A stretch of DNA of 64,000 nt from Hemicordylus capensis (taxonomy: Eukaryota; Chordata; Lepidosauria; Squamata; Cordylidae), in assembly GCF_027244095.1 (NCBI RefSeq), contig NC_069660.1:283238863-283302862 (forward strand), in the 5' to 3' direction. Of this stretch, positions 42,479 through 55,090 are shown in pieces. Made by a program: the position numbers and the translations under genes. The notes beneath the pieces are model-generated. The model did no database searches. It was not told the origin of the DNA and saw only the letters and a list, made by a program, of their open reading frames with translations. Position 1 is the stretch's first letter, and the number at the start of each line of letters is the position of its first letter.

Positions 42479-43865
42479 CATTACAGTTGTTAGAGTTGTG
42501 TTTTTAAAGCCAGGGCTTTGCTCCTTCCCCAGGCATCTGTGCCTCGTCTTCTGCCTCAGGCACAGAAGCTGGAATGACCTTTTTGCTCCGTTGTGCAGTA
42601 CTGGAAAAAGATTTGCTGGCAATATGTAACACTGAAGAGACTTCCACTTGCCCACCAGTCAAGCCTTCAGTTTAGGAGCAGAATAGTTGCTGAGTACTCA
42701 GCAGAATTCACACATAGCTTTCAAGGTCTTGGCCAGGCCCATGTGTGCTCACAAAGGGGATAGTGATAAAGGAAAGCATGTCTGATAATGAGATAGCGAG
42801 ATCAATGGGTTATCAGCCAAATGATATGTTGCTCATGCAGAAGCAGGAATGCCTTCCACATGTGCAAACACAACCTAGCATCCAAACGACCTCTGACAGT
42901 GAAACAGAAATTCTCTCTTTGGGCTAGACATATATCAGCTGCCTGCTTTTTCCTTGGGAAATCTTGCTATCTGGCTGGCCAGAGAAACAGGTTTGGTGGG
43001 TGCTGTAAGTGAGGTGATGTAGTGACTTAATTAGCCCAAATTGCTTCGAATCAATCAGTGTACTCCTCCCTGCTCCCCAAGGGCTGCAGGGCTGGGCTTC
43101 GGAGATCTCGCAGCAAAACCTTGACCATGCACTGTGATTGTGATTGCCAACAAGGGTCAGCATAACCTACCTAACAGGGCTGTTGTGAGGATAGGTAAGT
43201 GTTATACAACACCTCATAAAATGAAAAATAGGATCAACATTACAAATAACTGTCTCACTGCCATGCAGGTGAAGATAGTGGCTGACATATAGAGTAACCA
43301 AACACATGCGGAAGGATGTTGTGTGCTAGTTAGTTGTGGTAGGTTTGTGTTCCAGACTAGTGTTGTGCAACCAAACTGTGGCACACCCAATTTGTTGCAG
43401 GGGAGCTTTTGCACAAGAGCACTGTAGCACAATTCTGCGAATCCTCCCTCCTTTTTAGAGCAAATAAGCCATCCTCATTGTAGAATCCAAAGGAAAGAGT
43501 TGTGGCACTCAAAGACCAGGCAGTGGAGTATAAATATAAACAGTTTAATTTGATTACAGGAAGGCAGATACAGACTGCTTTCTGTTCTCCAGGCTGCTTG
43601 TGGATTGTCTGCCGGGCCCCACCTGCAGTCTAGGACTGAACTAAAATTGTAATTAATCTAGAACCTGGCCTGATCAAGGAATGGATTTACTAGAAGCACA
43701 ACACTCGTGTGCTAGTGCAGCTATGCTTGTTCTGCATGCGGTTCATTGCTCTGGATGTCAGCCAGTGTTTCTAACAGAGACTGCTGAACACAATTTGGTA
43801 CCTGCATTAGAAAATCCAAATGGTATTCTTCATGGTGGTAAAACAGTCATTATAATAAAATAATT
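42479..43865. other. Unassigned intergenic DNA
   Basis: Only a SINE body trace ('acagggctgttgtgaggata', near 43175) is recognised. Confidence 0.45.
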
Positions 43866-43870
43866 GATAA

Positions 43871-44404
43871 CTAGCTGGCCCGGGCACTGAGCATCTGCGC
43901 CTCTAGTTCTCCCTTGTTCTCGACCCCCCTCCTTCATTCTTGGCCCCTTGTTCTCAGCCCTCCCCCCTCCTCTTCCCTCCTCCAATGTTTTTTCTCTCTG
44001 GATGGCCACCTGACCAGCTGCTGCTTTCTCCCAACCCCACCACTGCTGCTTCCTCCCCCATCACCACTTTCTCTTTCCCCCCACCCCCACCGCTTTCTCT
44101 TCCCCCGTGGCCACTTTCTTTCCCCCCACTGCTGCTTTCTCTTCCCCCTGCCACCGCCTTCTCTTTCCCCCGCTGCCACTTTCTCTTTCCCGCCCACCGC
44201 TACCACTTTCTCTTCCCCCTGCGACTGTCTCTTCCCCGCCACTGCCGCCACTTTCTCTCCCCACCCGCCCGCCTGCCTGCCTGTTTGCTGGCCTGTCCAT
44301 TGGCCTTATGTTCCCTGCCACCGTTGCTTTTGAACTCTTATGAGAGCTGCCACGCAAGGGATTAGCAACAGGTACAGTACATCTAAGAGAATTATATAGA
44401 TAGA
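43871..44404 (-). mobile_element. Non-autonomous Helitron with pyrimidine minisatellite interior
   Basis: On the minus strand it starts TCTATCTATATAATTCTC after an A and ends GGCCAGCTAG before a T, with a decayed hairpin at 43882-43901. Its 5' block (TGGCTAATCCC-like, GCGTGGCAGCTCT) matches 33545-33590. The interior (about 43910-44280) is a long CT-rich run of irregular 'ctttctcttccccc' units. Open frames in it are low-complexity artefacts. Confidence 0.85.
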
Positions 44405-44642
44405 TTTTAATGCTTCTGCAAAATCTGCCACTTGAGCTTCAATTTGCCTGAATAAGATCTGCCCCACTATACAAGCTAGTCATAGTGGATGGACAGCCTG
44501 ATCCAGTTTACTTAGACTGATAGTGCATGCTTACTCAGAGATGTAAGTACTGCTGCATCTAATGGGATTTACTCTCAAGTAAGTGTGTAAAAGACTGCAG
44601 CCTTGACTTGTCTGTAGATTATTGTAGCATTAGTACAATGCC

Positions 44643-47206
44643 CAGTCCTGGATTAACCATAAGGCAAAACAAGCACGTGCTTAGGGCATCAAGGGCAGGA
44701 GGGCACCACAGAATTTTAGCCCTACCTATCATGCCTTTAACTCTTTCACTGAACATAAGAACATAAGAACAGACCTGCTAGATCAGGCCCAAGGCCCATC
44801 TACTCCAGCATCCTGTTTCCCACCAGATGCTGCTGGAAGCCACAGGCAGGAGTTGAGGGCATGCCCTCTCTCCTGCTGTTACTCCCCTGCAACTGGTACT
44901 CAGAGGCATCCTGCCTTTGAGGCTAGAGGTGGCCCCAAGCCCTCCAACTAGTAGCCGATGATAGACCTCTCTTCCATGAAGTTATCCAAACCCCTCTTAA
45001 AGCCATCCAGGTTGTTGCCTGTCATCACATCTCGTGGCAGAGAATTCCACAAGTGGATTATGCGTTGTGTGAAAAAGTACTTCCATTTGTTGGTTCTAGA
45101 TTTCCAGGCAATCAATTTCATGGGATGACCCATGGTTCAGGTGATATGTGAGAGAGAGAAGAATTTCTCTCAATCCACTTTGTCCACTCCATGCATGATT
45201 TTATAGACCTCTATCATGTCTCCCCGCAGTTGTCTTTTTCCTAAACTAAAAAGCCCCAGGTGTTGTAGGCTTGCCTCATAAGAAAGGTGCTCTAGGCCCC
45301 TGATCATCTTGGTTGCCCTCTTCTGCACCTTTTCCAGTTCTACAATGTCCTTATTTAGATGTGGTGACCAGAATTGTACGAAGGACTCCAGGTGTGGCCG
45401 CACCATAGTTTTGTATAAGGGCATTATAATATTAGCAGTTTTATTTTCAATCCCCTTCCTAATGATCCCTAGCATGGAATTGGCCTTTTTCTCAACTGCC
45501 GCACATTGAATCGACACTTTCAACGAGCTGTCCACCATGACCCCAAGATCCATCTCCTGGTCAGTCACCAACACCTCAGATCCCATCAGTGTATACAGTA
45601 CTTGAACTTGGGGGTTTTCGTCCTAATGTGCATCACTTTACACTTGCCAACACTGAACTGCATTTGCCATTTTGTCGCCCACTCCCCCAGTTTGGAGAAA
45701 TCCTTTTGGAGCTCCTCACAATCCATTTTGGATTTCACTACCCGAAAGAGTTTGGTATCATCTGCAAATTGGGCTCCCTTGCTGCTTACCCCAACTTCTA
45801 GATCATTTATGAATAAATTAATAAGCACCGGTCCCAGTACAGATTCTATACTGTTTCCTGACTTTCAACCAGTTAGCAATCCACACATGTACTTGTCCCC
45901 TTATCCCATGAGTGCTAAGTTTTCTCAGGAGTCTTTGATGAGGAACTTTGTCAAAAGCTTTTTGGAAGTCCAGGTATACTATATCAACTGGATCACCTTG
46001 ATCCACACACTTGTTGACACTCTCAAAGAACACCAAAAGATTTGTGAGACAAGATTTACCTTTGCAGAAGCCATGCTGGTTCTCCCCCAGCAGGGCCTGT
46101 TCTTCTATGTGCTTTACAATTTTATCCTTGAGGATGCTTTCCATCAATTTGCCTGGAACAGACATTAAGCTAATCGGTCTGTAATTTCCCGGATCAGCCC
46201 TGGATCCCTTTTTGAAAATCAGTGTTACATTTGCTACTTTCCAGTCCTCCGGTACAGAGCCTGATTGCAGGGATAAGTTACATATTTTGGCAAGGAGGTC
46301 GGCAATTTCACATTTGAGTTCTTTGAGGACTCTTGGATAGATGCCATCCGGCCCTGGCGATTTGTTAGTTTTCAGTTTTTACAGACAGTTTAGAACATCA
46401 TCTCTTGTCACTTCTATTTGACTCAGTTCTTTAGCCTCCATCCCCCAAAAGTCTGCTTCAGGAACAGGTATATGCTCTGTATCCTCTGCCGTGAAGATGG
46501 ACACAAAGAACTCATTGAGCTTCTCTGCAACCTCCATATCCTCCTTAATAATCCCTTTCACTCCCACATTGTCTAATGTTCCAACACTCTCCCTGGCAGG
46601 CTTCTTGCTTCTGATGTATTTAAAGAAGTTTTTATTATTCCCCTTGATACTTTTGGCTAAATGTTCCTCAAACTCTATTTTCGCCTCCCTTATTGTCACA
46701 TTGCATTTCTTTTGCCACCTTGCATTTCACTGCCACACTCAACTTTAGTTGATTTTTTGTAATTGTTTTTATCTGCCGTGTTCAACTTTACTCTGCATTG
46801 TTAAAAAAACCTTTTTCTTTGGCTTGGTGAGTGACTAAAGTTTTGAGAAACTACTAAACTATGTATCTGAAGTAAAAAGTCATTGATTTGCGAAAGATTA
46901 CTATAAAGAGCAGTACAAAATATTGATAAAACTTTACATAAAAGATGATTGTAAAAGAAGATGAAATATTTTTCTCAATCATTTCTTCTTCTGTGTCTAT
47001 TTATAAGAAATTATAGGCAGAGGAACTGTTTTGTTTTACCTTAAAAAATCTAGAAGCAAACTTTTAAAAATTTAAATAAATTTTAAGGTATAAGTAAATA
47101 ATTTGCTTGAGTTTTAATGTCTTGTCATTTAAGCAATGGAGGAGGCCTGGGGGGGCACCATTGCTGGGCTGTGTTTAGGGCATCAGTTGCCCTTAATCCG
47201 GCCCTG
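44643..47206. mobile_element. hAT element carrying a nested CR1
   Basis: Ends CAGTCCTGGATTAA and inverted TTAATCCGGCCCTG, with a perfect 8-bp duplication ACAATGCC (44635-44642 and 47207-47214). Removal of the CR1 leaves 109 + 474 bp, a MITE-sized element without a transposase. Confidence 0.92.
44752..46724 (-). mobile_element. CR1 LINE, 5'-truncated, inside a hAT
   Basis: Reverse-transcriptase pieces read on the minus strand: EFFVSIFTAEDTEHIPVPEA-like, then VPGKLMESILKDKIVKHIEE, YLDFQKAFDKVPHQRLL, QFADDTKLFRVVKSK (catalytic DD), and C-terminal RGDMIEVYKIMHGVDKVD and HLWNSLPRDVM segments. Several frame breaks make it non-functional. The 3' end has two copies of an 8-bp unit (AACATAAG on the plus strand). 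TTTCACTG flanks both sides (44744-44751, 46725-46732), an apparent target duplication. No 5' part or endonuclease domain. Confidence 0.93.
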
Positions 47207-47331
47207 ACAATGCCTGTTGCTTGAGACTTAAATTTCTTTTGGATGTATCATTAGATTTCAGTGTGTCACATTGACTTATCTGAATGTTTAACTGGAGATT
47301 TTTTGAGTAAACCTAAAAAGACTGACAGCCA

Positions 47332-47586
47332 CCTAATGCCGCAGTGGGGAAATGACCTGAATAGCAAGCCAGAGGTTGCCAGGTTGAATCCCCGCTGGTA
47401 TGTTTCCCAGATTATGGGAAACACCTATATCGGGCAGCAGCGATACAGGAAGGTGCTAAAGGCATCATCTTATACTGCACAGGAGATGGCAATGGTAAAC
47501 CCCTCCTGTATTCTACCAAAGAAAAACCACAGGGCTCTGTGGTCACCAGGAATCGACATTGACTCAACGGCACACTTTACCCTTAC
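47332..47586 (+). mobile_element. Sauria-type SINE, near full length
   Basis: tRNA-like head with 'gcagtggggaaatgacctga' and the B-box-like 'caggttgaatccccgc', then 'atatcgggcagcagcgatac', 'acccctcctgtattctacc', 'agggctctgtggtcacc' and the end 'acggcacactttaccctta'. Confidence 0.93.
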
Positions 47587-48087
47587 CTTAAAAAGACTGA
47601 CACAAATACAAAGCACATAGGGGGTGTTGTAGTTCTACCAGTAGAAATAACCCAAGATTACATTTCACATTTTTACCTCAGTACTTGTGTAGTTAGATTT
47701 GGACCAATGCACTACTACTACCAATGTATAAAAGAAGGGTTCTCTAGATTAAATGTGCTGGAAAATGGGCCTTATTACATTTAAGGACAATGTCAAATCA
47801 TATAATCTGTTTTTACTTATATAGCATATATATCTTATAGTAATGAACATATCATTTGAAAAATAAGCTTCACACTTTAAAAGGCAATTTACATCTAAAC
47901 AGGAACCAGATTTGGTCTTGAGAATTCCAGACCAGCCCCTGCATGAGTGCTTGAGTTGCCCAAGCCCATGCAAGATGCCACTGACCACATTCCCTGCTGC
48001 TGGCCACACCCTTGACATCACTGTTCATGTCAGGGATGGGGAGAGACATGCCTCCTTCAGTCTTGTGACTCTTCTGCATCTTGGAGA

Positions 48088-48386
48088 AGAGAGCTGGTCT
48101 TGTGGTCGGAAGCATGACTTGTCCCCTTAGCTAAACAGGGTCCACCCTGGTTGCATGTGAAAGGGAGACTAGAAGTGTGAGCATTGTAAGATATTCCCCT
48201 CAGGGGATGGAGCCGCTCTGGGAAGAACAGAAAGTTTCAAGTTCCCTCCCTGGCTTCTCCAAGATAGGGCTGAGAGAGATTCCTGCCTGCAACCTTAGAG
48301 AAGCCACTGCCACTCTGTGAAGACAATACTGAGCTAGATAGACCAATGGTCTGCCTCAGTATATGGCAGCTTCCTATGTTCCTATG
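48088..48386 (+). mobile_element. 5S rRNA/tRNA-Ala composite SINE, near full length
   Basis: 'agagctggtcttgtggtcgg' start, 5S-like 'tagctaaacagggtccacc' and 'gaaagggagact', then the body to 'ggcagcttcctatgttcc'. Confidence 0.92.
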
Positions 48387-48389
48387 TTG

Positions 48390-49530
48390 TGGCTGCCAAG
48401 AAGATAAAGCAGCCTACTCTTCTATTCTCTGTGTATTGGTCTATTTTGCTCTTGCTCCTTGACTTCACCCTGTTTGTAGATTCTACTCTTGGGGTGCCCA
48501 AGGTCCTTTGAATATTTTTCATCATGCAATATTCTTCCATAATTTGTTGTCCTAAATTTTGTGTCTGTTAATTCCCCACATATTTATCCATCTCATTTCA
48601 TTTCCTCTAGCCTCTTGCAACTTCTATTCATAGACTTACACTTGAAAAGTCAGAAATGAGTGATTCATTTCAACCCTACGCCCCTTAAAATATCTTGCAA
48701 GGCATACACATTGAACTGGACCACACAACCCCCAAAAGAACACAAGGCCAAGTTGTTTGCTGTCAATGCAACTTGAGCAAAGTGACCTTTTAATAAAAAT
48801 TAATTAAATGTATTAATAATATGGAGCAACTAAAGGAAGGACAGCACTTTAGAAAAGGAAATAGAAAGGGGGCAGATAAAGGAGAGAGGTAGAATTCCAC
48901 ACAGTAACATCCCACATTGCAAACTGCACCTGCTACAGCATGACTCATGCCAGGTGAGTTCAGAGTGGGCCTCAAATGACCATGCCATCATTGTAATGGA
49001 AGCTCTGAAAATCTTTAGTAACTCAAAACAAAACAACAAAGCATAGGACAGTGGCTATGTGAAATTCACTCCAATGGGACTACTCTGAGTAATTTTCCTC
49101 ATCATGTCAGTCATGACTGGGGGTGGGGGGAGCAGAAAGTCCACGATAGAAACTATTCTCTGGATTCTCTTACTTAGAACAAAATGTTCTCTGGCTTCTC
49201 AGCAACAAATTCACTACTGGGGGAAGAAGCTAGTGTGGAAATTTCCTTGGTCTGAAGATCTGCACATTGAAGCGGTCACAATAACTGCTTTGCCCTTGCT
49301 TCTGTTTTTGCCCTAATGGAGGCCCTCTGCAGATATGCTACTGTATCTTTGTGATTCTGCAAAGACTTGAACCCTATTCACTCAGTCAGGAACTGGCTGT
49401 ACAGCCAGCTACAGGAGAAATGGAAGCATGCTGGCTAGCTGACTCCCGGCACTGATACACCCCCTCAGCCATGCCTTCCAGCATCCCAGGGTTCAGCATG
49501 TGCCCGAGGGGAGCAGTGCTACTACCAGGG
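48390..49530. other. Unassigned intergenic DNA
   Basis: No repeat or coding signal recognised. Confidence 0.5.
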
Positions 49531-49539
49531 GTGGCTCAC

Positions 49540-49954
49540 CAGGGGCAGAGCCACCGTTGGGCCAATGGGTTCAAAGAACTCGAGCCGGGCCCAATCAGGG
49601 GCTACGCCTCGCGGCCCCGACATGCCCCCTGCGTCTGATGTCAGATGCGGGGGTACAGGTTTAGCTCCTGAGCGGGGGCCGCGTGGCCCCTTTGGGAGCT
49701 AAACTAAGGCTGGTGCTACATTTGCAGCACAGCCAGGAACGGCTGTTCCCTAGGGAAGAGCTGCTCCTGGCTGCGCTGTGAATGCCGTGCCAGCCTTAGT
49801 TTAGCTCCCGAAGGGGCTGCGTGGCTCCTTCGGGAGTTCAACTCCCAAACAGAGCCTCAAGGCTCCGATCAGGAGCCAGACCACGCCCCCATGTCTGACG
49901 TCAGACGCAGGGGGCAGGGCCAGCGGGGCCGCCGGCGGTCAGGCTCTGCCACTG
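49540..49954 (+). mobile_element. hAT-like MITE, CAGGGGYGKAGCC family, best copy
   Basis: Ends CAGGGGCAGAGCC and inverted GGCTCTGCCACTG; flanks TGGCTCAC and TGGCTCCC match at 7 of 8. Palindromes at 49630-49648 and 49892-49909; the latter contains a perfect CRE, TGACGTCA (49896-49903). Confidence 0.9.
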
Positions 49955-49962
49955 TGGCTCCC

Positions 49963-50870
49963 CAATGAGGTGAGGCAATGGCCTTATGCAGTTCATGCAC
50001 CCTGCACATTGTCCCCCACCCACCCAGGGGGTGGCTTTCTCACCAGCCTTGCCACTTGCCACTCCCTGCCACTGACCACTGCCATCTCCCTGCTGCTGCC
50101 TGCCACCAGGTCTCCCTGTTAGCTCGATAGACCTGATCACTGGCAGTCCCTTCCTCTGGCTGGTTGATCTGGCCTCCAGTGGGCCATGCTTGTACCCTGA
50201 TGCCAACCTACTGGAGTTAGGAAGTGCGGCTGGCAGCAGGGCTCATGTGCTGCTCGTCACCATTTTCTATGTACTTGCCAGCTGTGCGGGTTCTCTTTTC
50301 TCTCTCTCCTGCTCTCTGGCTCCCTGTTTTTACCAGTGACTGGTGGCAGCAACAACATCAAGGCAGGTGAAGCAACAGCCCATGTGGCAGTGGGGCGGGA
50401 TGCTCCGGGTGGCACAGGTGCTTGAGGTGGCCCTGGCTGCTGCTCCTACTGCAACCACAAAAATGTATATACCACTTTTTAACAAAATTGCTCAAAGGAG
50501 TTTACACAAAAAGTAAATACATAATAGGATGGCTCCTTGCCTCCGAAGGACTTGGATGGAATCTAACAAGTGCTGAACCCGAGGATGCTTTAGAGATCTT
50601 GAGCTCTGGAATGCCCAGGGTTCTAAATTACGCAATGGAAGCATCCCAGGGTTCAAAAAAGAGTGAAGGGTGTGTTTCTGGATTCAGTGCTGCCCTCCAG
50701 AAGCAGAGCCAGCTGAACAGCAGCCTATGTTCTGCCCCGCCCGGTGACCTCACCAGTGACGCCCCCGTGAACATGATGTCATATGCATAGGGGCATGGCT
50801 CTACCTCCAGAGAGTCCCAAGTGAGCTCTCCCTCTCTCATTTCAGGCATTTGCTGCCTGACAGCATTTAT
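49963..50870. other. Unassigned GC-moderate intergenic DNA
   Basis: Nothing assignable. Confidence 0.45.
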
Positions 50871-50889
50871 TTCCCTTCCTCTCCCGTAA

Positions 50890-51037
50890 ATTCGAGGGGG
50901 AGGACTGGGATGAGCCATTGGGCCATTGGGCCACACCCCCTGTGCGTGTGACTTATGCTCAACGGGGACTCTAGTGGACCTTTTCGTTGGCAACCCAGGT
51001 TCTTTGAACCTGTTTGCTCAATGATGGCTGTGCCCCA
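50890..51037 (-). mobile_element. hAT-like MITE end fragment (CAGGGGYGKAGCC family)
   Basis: 'aacccaggttctttgaacct' and 'gctcaatgatggctgtgccc' are the reverse of the family's 5' end. Confidence 0.65.
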
Positions 51038-51039
51038 GC

Positions 51040-52315
51040 TGCCCTCCTTAGACAAATGCTGAACCCATTTGTCTGAGGCCATAGTGCCTAGCTTCCATGC
51101 TTCTGTTTCCCCTCTACCACTGTGCAGTGTACCCTGTTTTCAAACATGTGGACAGGGCTCTGGATAAATCCTGTCACTGTGAATTACTCTGTCTTTGTGA
51201 GCCTGATCCTGTATGTACTCTCCATAACCTCGGCTCTTGACACCAGAGTGAACAAGCCAAATCATGTAGGTTAAAAATAACAGTTGTAATCAAGCAGATC
51301 ATAACAAAATAGGCTTATCTTATCATATATATTTGTTTCCTAACAGGTCATTACAGTATAATAATATGAAGAACATCATAAAATTTACCTGGCTAAATTC
51401 AGCATTTTCCACAGGGGAACTTCTTGTATGTTGTTCCCCTGTTGCAAACACTGGTTGTGACCATATGTTCAAGATAATACAGAAGGCATTTCAGAGTGAT
51501 ATTGGTATATTTTCATGATGAATCTGTGTCAAACATCTAGAGAAATATTTCTTTCTTATTTTCTCATATATTGGGTAAAAAACCAAAGGAGATAATGATC
51601 TAAACTTTCCCAGTGGTGTGCATTACACAGACAAAAGTGCAGGACTATGCAAATAATTTAGATCACCGTCCTGAGTTAGGTGGATTGCGCAGTTGCCAAA
51701 GAGCCCGTCTGGGAGCCATGATGTCAGCACAGGTCTTTCCTGTATGACTTGGGCAGGTTAGTGCCCCAGTGTGCTCAGGGGAGGAGAAGTGGGCTGTCAA
51801 GCTTCTGCTTCATTTTTGGGTAGAGGGAGACCGGTACTAGCTTTATGATTTCATTACTGCTAAAAGCAGACACATGAACAGAGTATGATATCATCAGCAT
51901 GCAGGTTTTTTATGTGCTCTCAATCAAGAAATTGCAGTGATCCATATGCATCAGGATTACATCAGCGGGCCTGGGTGCCAAAAATGGTGTCACCAGAAAT
52001 TACCTCAGAAGGTCCAAATGGATATGTCAAAAGAGATAGATTGTGGCTTAAGAAGCCAATATGTCTATCCAAATTTGATTACCTCAGAACACAGGTTAAC
52101 TTGTTGGCCCTCATACCCACAAATAAATGGGTTGAAGTCTGCTAAAGTCTAGCAGAAGTTTCAAAATTCACTGGCTCTATGTTCTAGTTATTTCATGCGT
52201 CACCTCAGTTTTCACATGAAGAGTTCCTTTTTTGAATGTTTTCTCACATACACCTCATGTAAAAACATATCCCATGCTAACTAAACAAAGAGGCACCTTT
52301 CAAAGTGTTGATCTA
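51040..52315. other. Unassigned intergenic DNA
   Basis: A/T-rich, no recognisable element. Confidence 0.5.
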
Positions 52316-52910
52316 TTATCTATTTTGATATATAATATCAGGTATATTTTTGTGCAGAAAGTCAAACTTTCTTATTACCTACAGATACCAAATTTTGTAT
52401 ACACAATCCTGCCATGGAAATTCCTGGAATATGCTGGGGGAAACTTTTTTTTTTTAAGGAAGGAATTCAGAATATAAAAGTATTTTGCCTGTTAATTGTT
52501 TTGAACAGATTTTTAACACTCAATAATCAGATCAATAATTTAAGAATGACATCACATCGAAGAGAAGCAGAGCTCTTCTTTTAGATTCAAATTTACTATG
52601 ATTCAAATTTACCATATGTGGTAGTTATTCAATAACATGAATAATGTTTGAAGTTATCCAACAAAATTCAAATTGTTCTTTTACTTCCCTTTTGCAAGCA
52701 CATTAACTAAAAAACCAAAAACCCTTACATTAAAAAAAACACAATTATATCATCTATTTTGAAGAGTTTGTTAGTGGATTTATTTGTGAAAAATAAAGTC
52801 ACACTTCCCAATTACCTACAGATACTAAATTTTGCAAAAACAATCCTGTCACATAAAGTAGCTGAATGCACCACTTTTAACACCGGAATATGCTGGGGGA
52901 AAGCTGTAAA
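52316..52910 (+). repeat. Pair of diverged direct repeats
   Basis: 52316-52445 and 52752-52905 share 'atctattttga', 'ttacctacagata.caaatt', 'acaatcctg' and 'ggaatatgctgggggaaa', about 435 bp apart. Family unknown. Confidence 0.75.
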
Positions 52911-53571
52911 TAACATTTTTAAACACAAAATGACTGCCTGGTCAACGACTGGCCTCACTTTCTTTTATATTTATCAGGGGAAGAGGAACTGGCCCTATTC
53001 AACCCCAGTGCAGCATTCATCCAGTGGCTATTGTTGGTGCCTCCTTTCCTTTGTGTTCCTTCTTAGACTGTGAGCCCTTTGGGAACAGGAAATCTTCGTC
53101 TTCTTCTATGTAAACCACTTTGGGAGTGGGTTTGTTTGCTTGATAGTTGCATATACTATTTATAGTCTGCAGTTTGTCTGTACAAACTTTGCTGTCTGGT
53201 ATTTCAGGACACACTTGGGAGGTCACAACTTGCACTTCCAGAATGACAGGATTGACTCCCCCTCCCCCTGCAAAATCTTTGCTCATGAGAAAGGTTATTT
53301 GGCAAAATGGAAAATAACTAATCAGACTAAACCAAAATCTAAGCAGTGAAAGTGAGACAGTGGATCTTGAACCCACCCAGCATTGTCCAAGGACGCAGGA
53401 ATCTATGCTTCTACTCACAACAGCATTGTTGGAAATGGCCTGGCTGCAGGCTCCTTTCCTGTGTGCCTCTCCTTGCCTGTAGGGGAAAAAAGAGAGTTCT
53501 TCTGGACAGGCAGAGCTGTCTGTTTTTCACATGGCAAGTGTAATAAGGAGCCTGGCACCAAATCTTTAAGG

Positions 53572-53759
53572 CAGGGACGTGGCAAGGCTGGAATGGGCCC
53601 TGGGACAAAAAGTGAAGATGGGCCTGTGTTCCCACTTCTTCTTTGAAGAGGCAGGGGTGAGAAGAGCAAGGAGCAAGCTGTCACTCAGCTGGTGGGTCCC
53701 CTCTCCCTCAGGGGCCCAGGGACATTTGTCCCCACTTGTTCACTTATAGCTATGCCTTG
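53572..53759. mobile_element. Short hAT-like MITE with perfect target duplication
   Basis: Starts CAGGGACGTGGCAAGG and ends ATAGCTATGCCTTG. Flanks CTTTAAGG (53564-53571 and 53760-53767) are identical. 188 bp. Confidence 0.9.
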
Positions 53760-53767
53760 CTTTAAGG

Positions 53768-55085
53768 CTGAAATTCCATCCACATTTCCTTGGGGATACC
53801 AAAGGGTAGCTTCATTAGTCTGCCGCAAACCCACCAGACTCTGGTGGCACCTTAAATACTAAAATAGTTATATGTTTTCCAGGGTAAGAAGCCACTTTGT
53901 CAGAGTGATATATGTGATACACACATATAAAGAGAGCACGTCTTTGAGAAGCCAATTTCCTGTCTCCCTCAAATCTCCCGGGACACATCTATCTCTGATA
54001 GCCATGTCAAAGGCCGTGTCTTTGAAACAAGGGTTGTTGCTGTACTTTTAAGACCCTGGTGCATCTGCCAGATTCTTGACTCTGAAAACAGACTTTCTTG
54101 TGCATGTTTCTGGACCCACCTGTAAATGAGATTATAGTCAGGTTTATGAAGTGTTATCCTCAGTTAGTGTGTATATATATAATGTGTGTGTGTGTGTGTA
54201 TACACTCACACATATTTACACACACACAGAAGGGTGGTGGTGGGGAAACATGTTTCTGCAAGAGAGGCCACAAGGCCCAGTAATGCAAGAGAGAGCAGTG
54301 CCAATTTTTCTGCAGAGTGTAAATGCAAACCAGATCCTGTTCAAAAGAGTAAAAGACCCTGTCAGGCTGGGATTGGCAAAGCAATATGAATACAGTAATG
54401 TAAGAGGGTAAAGGAGTGCTGCTAGCCACTCCCAGACTCTGTTCAGCTCAGATCTGATAATGTCAATTCTGCTTAGGGACTCCTGTGGGATGTACTTATG
54501 AATAAACAGTTATAGCATTGGGCTTATCCAAACCTTTTATTTTTTCTCATGTATTTACATTTCCACCATGTGCACATTTGTCAAAGTGAGTCTCCTATAT
54601 AACAGCAGGGTTCTGGCATTGGAAGTGTCTGAGAACAGGGGCATGGTGTTTTAATATAACCCTGGAAAAATAAATTGTTATAAAAGTGGGAGCCGAAAAT
54701 TACACATATGGGGAAGTCACCTGACTCTTATCAGAGTGTTCAGATATTACTGAATGTTGGGTTACTGGCTGATAAGCACTGACGTGAACTCACTGTTCTA
54801 CAGTATACATCATGGTTATACCTGTGACTATAAATCACTTGAAAACCATCACAGATAATAAAGCAATCCTCTGTGGCTAAAGTGTCCCGTGCTATGATAT
54901 CTTTATTGCTCCCTTTTCTTTCAGTGGTGTGACTTTTATACTAGGCATACTAGGCACCTTGTTGACTGAAAAATGCTAGATCATTAATCAGACATAGGTT
55001 CACTCTTTCTGTGGGATATAAAAATTGTGACATTCCTACTCCAAAGCTCTGCATACTGAATAAATATGGCATAGTTTAAAATGAA
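53768..55085. other. Unassigned intergenic DNA with TG/CA microsatellite
   Basis: (TA)(TG)(CA) alternation at 54170-54233. The rest is unrecognised. Confidence 0.55.
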
Positions 55086-55090
55086 AAGGA

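Noticed and set aside
43914-44365. Ser/Pro/Phe-rich and Gly/Glu-rich frames of about 140 codons
   Set aside because: They translate the CT-rich minisatellite inside a Helitron.
45170-46165. Minus-strand frames as a reverse-transcriptase host gene
   Set aside because: They are pieces of one 5'-truncated CR1 with frame breaks, flanked by a target duplication.
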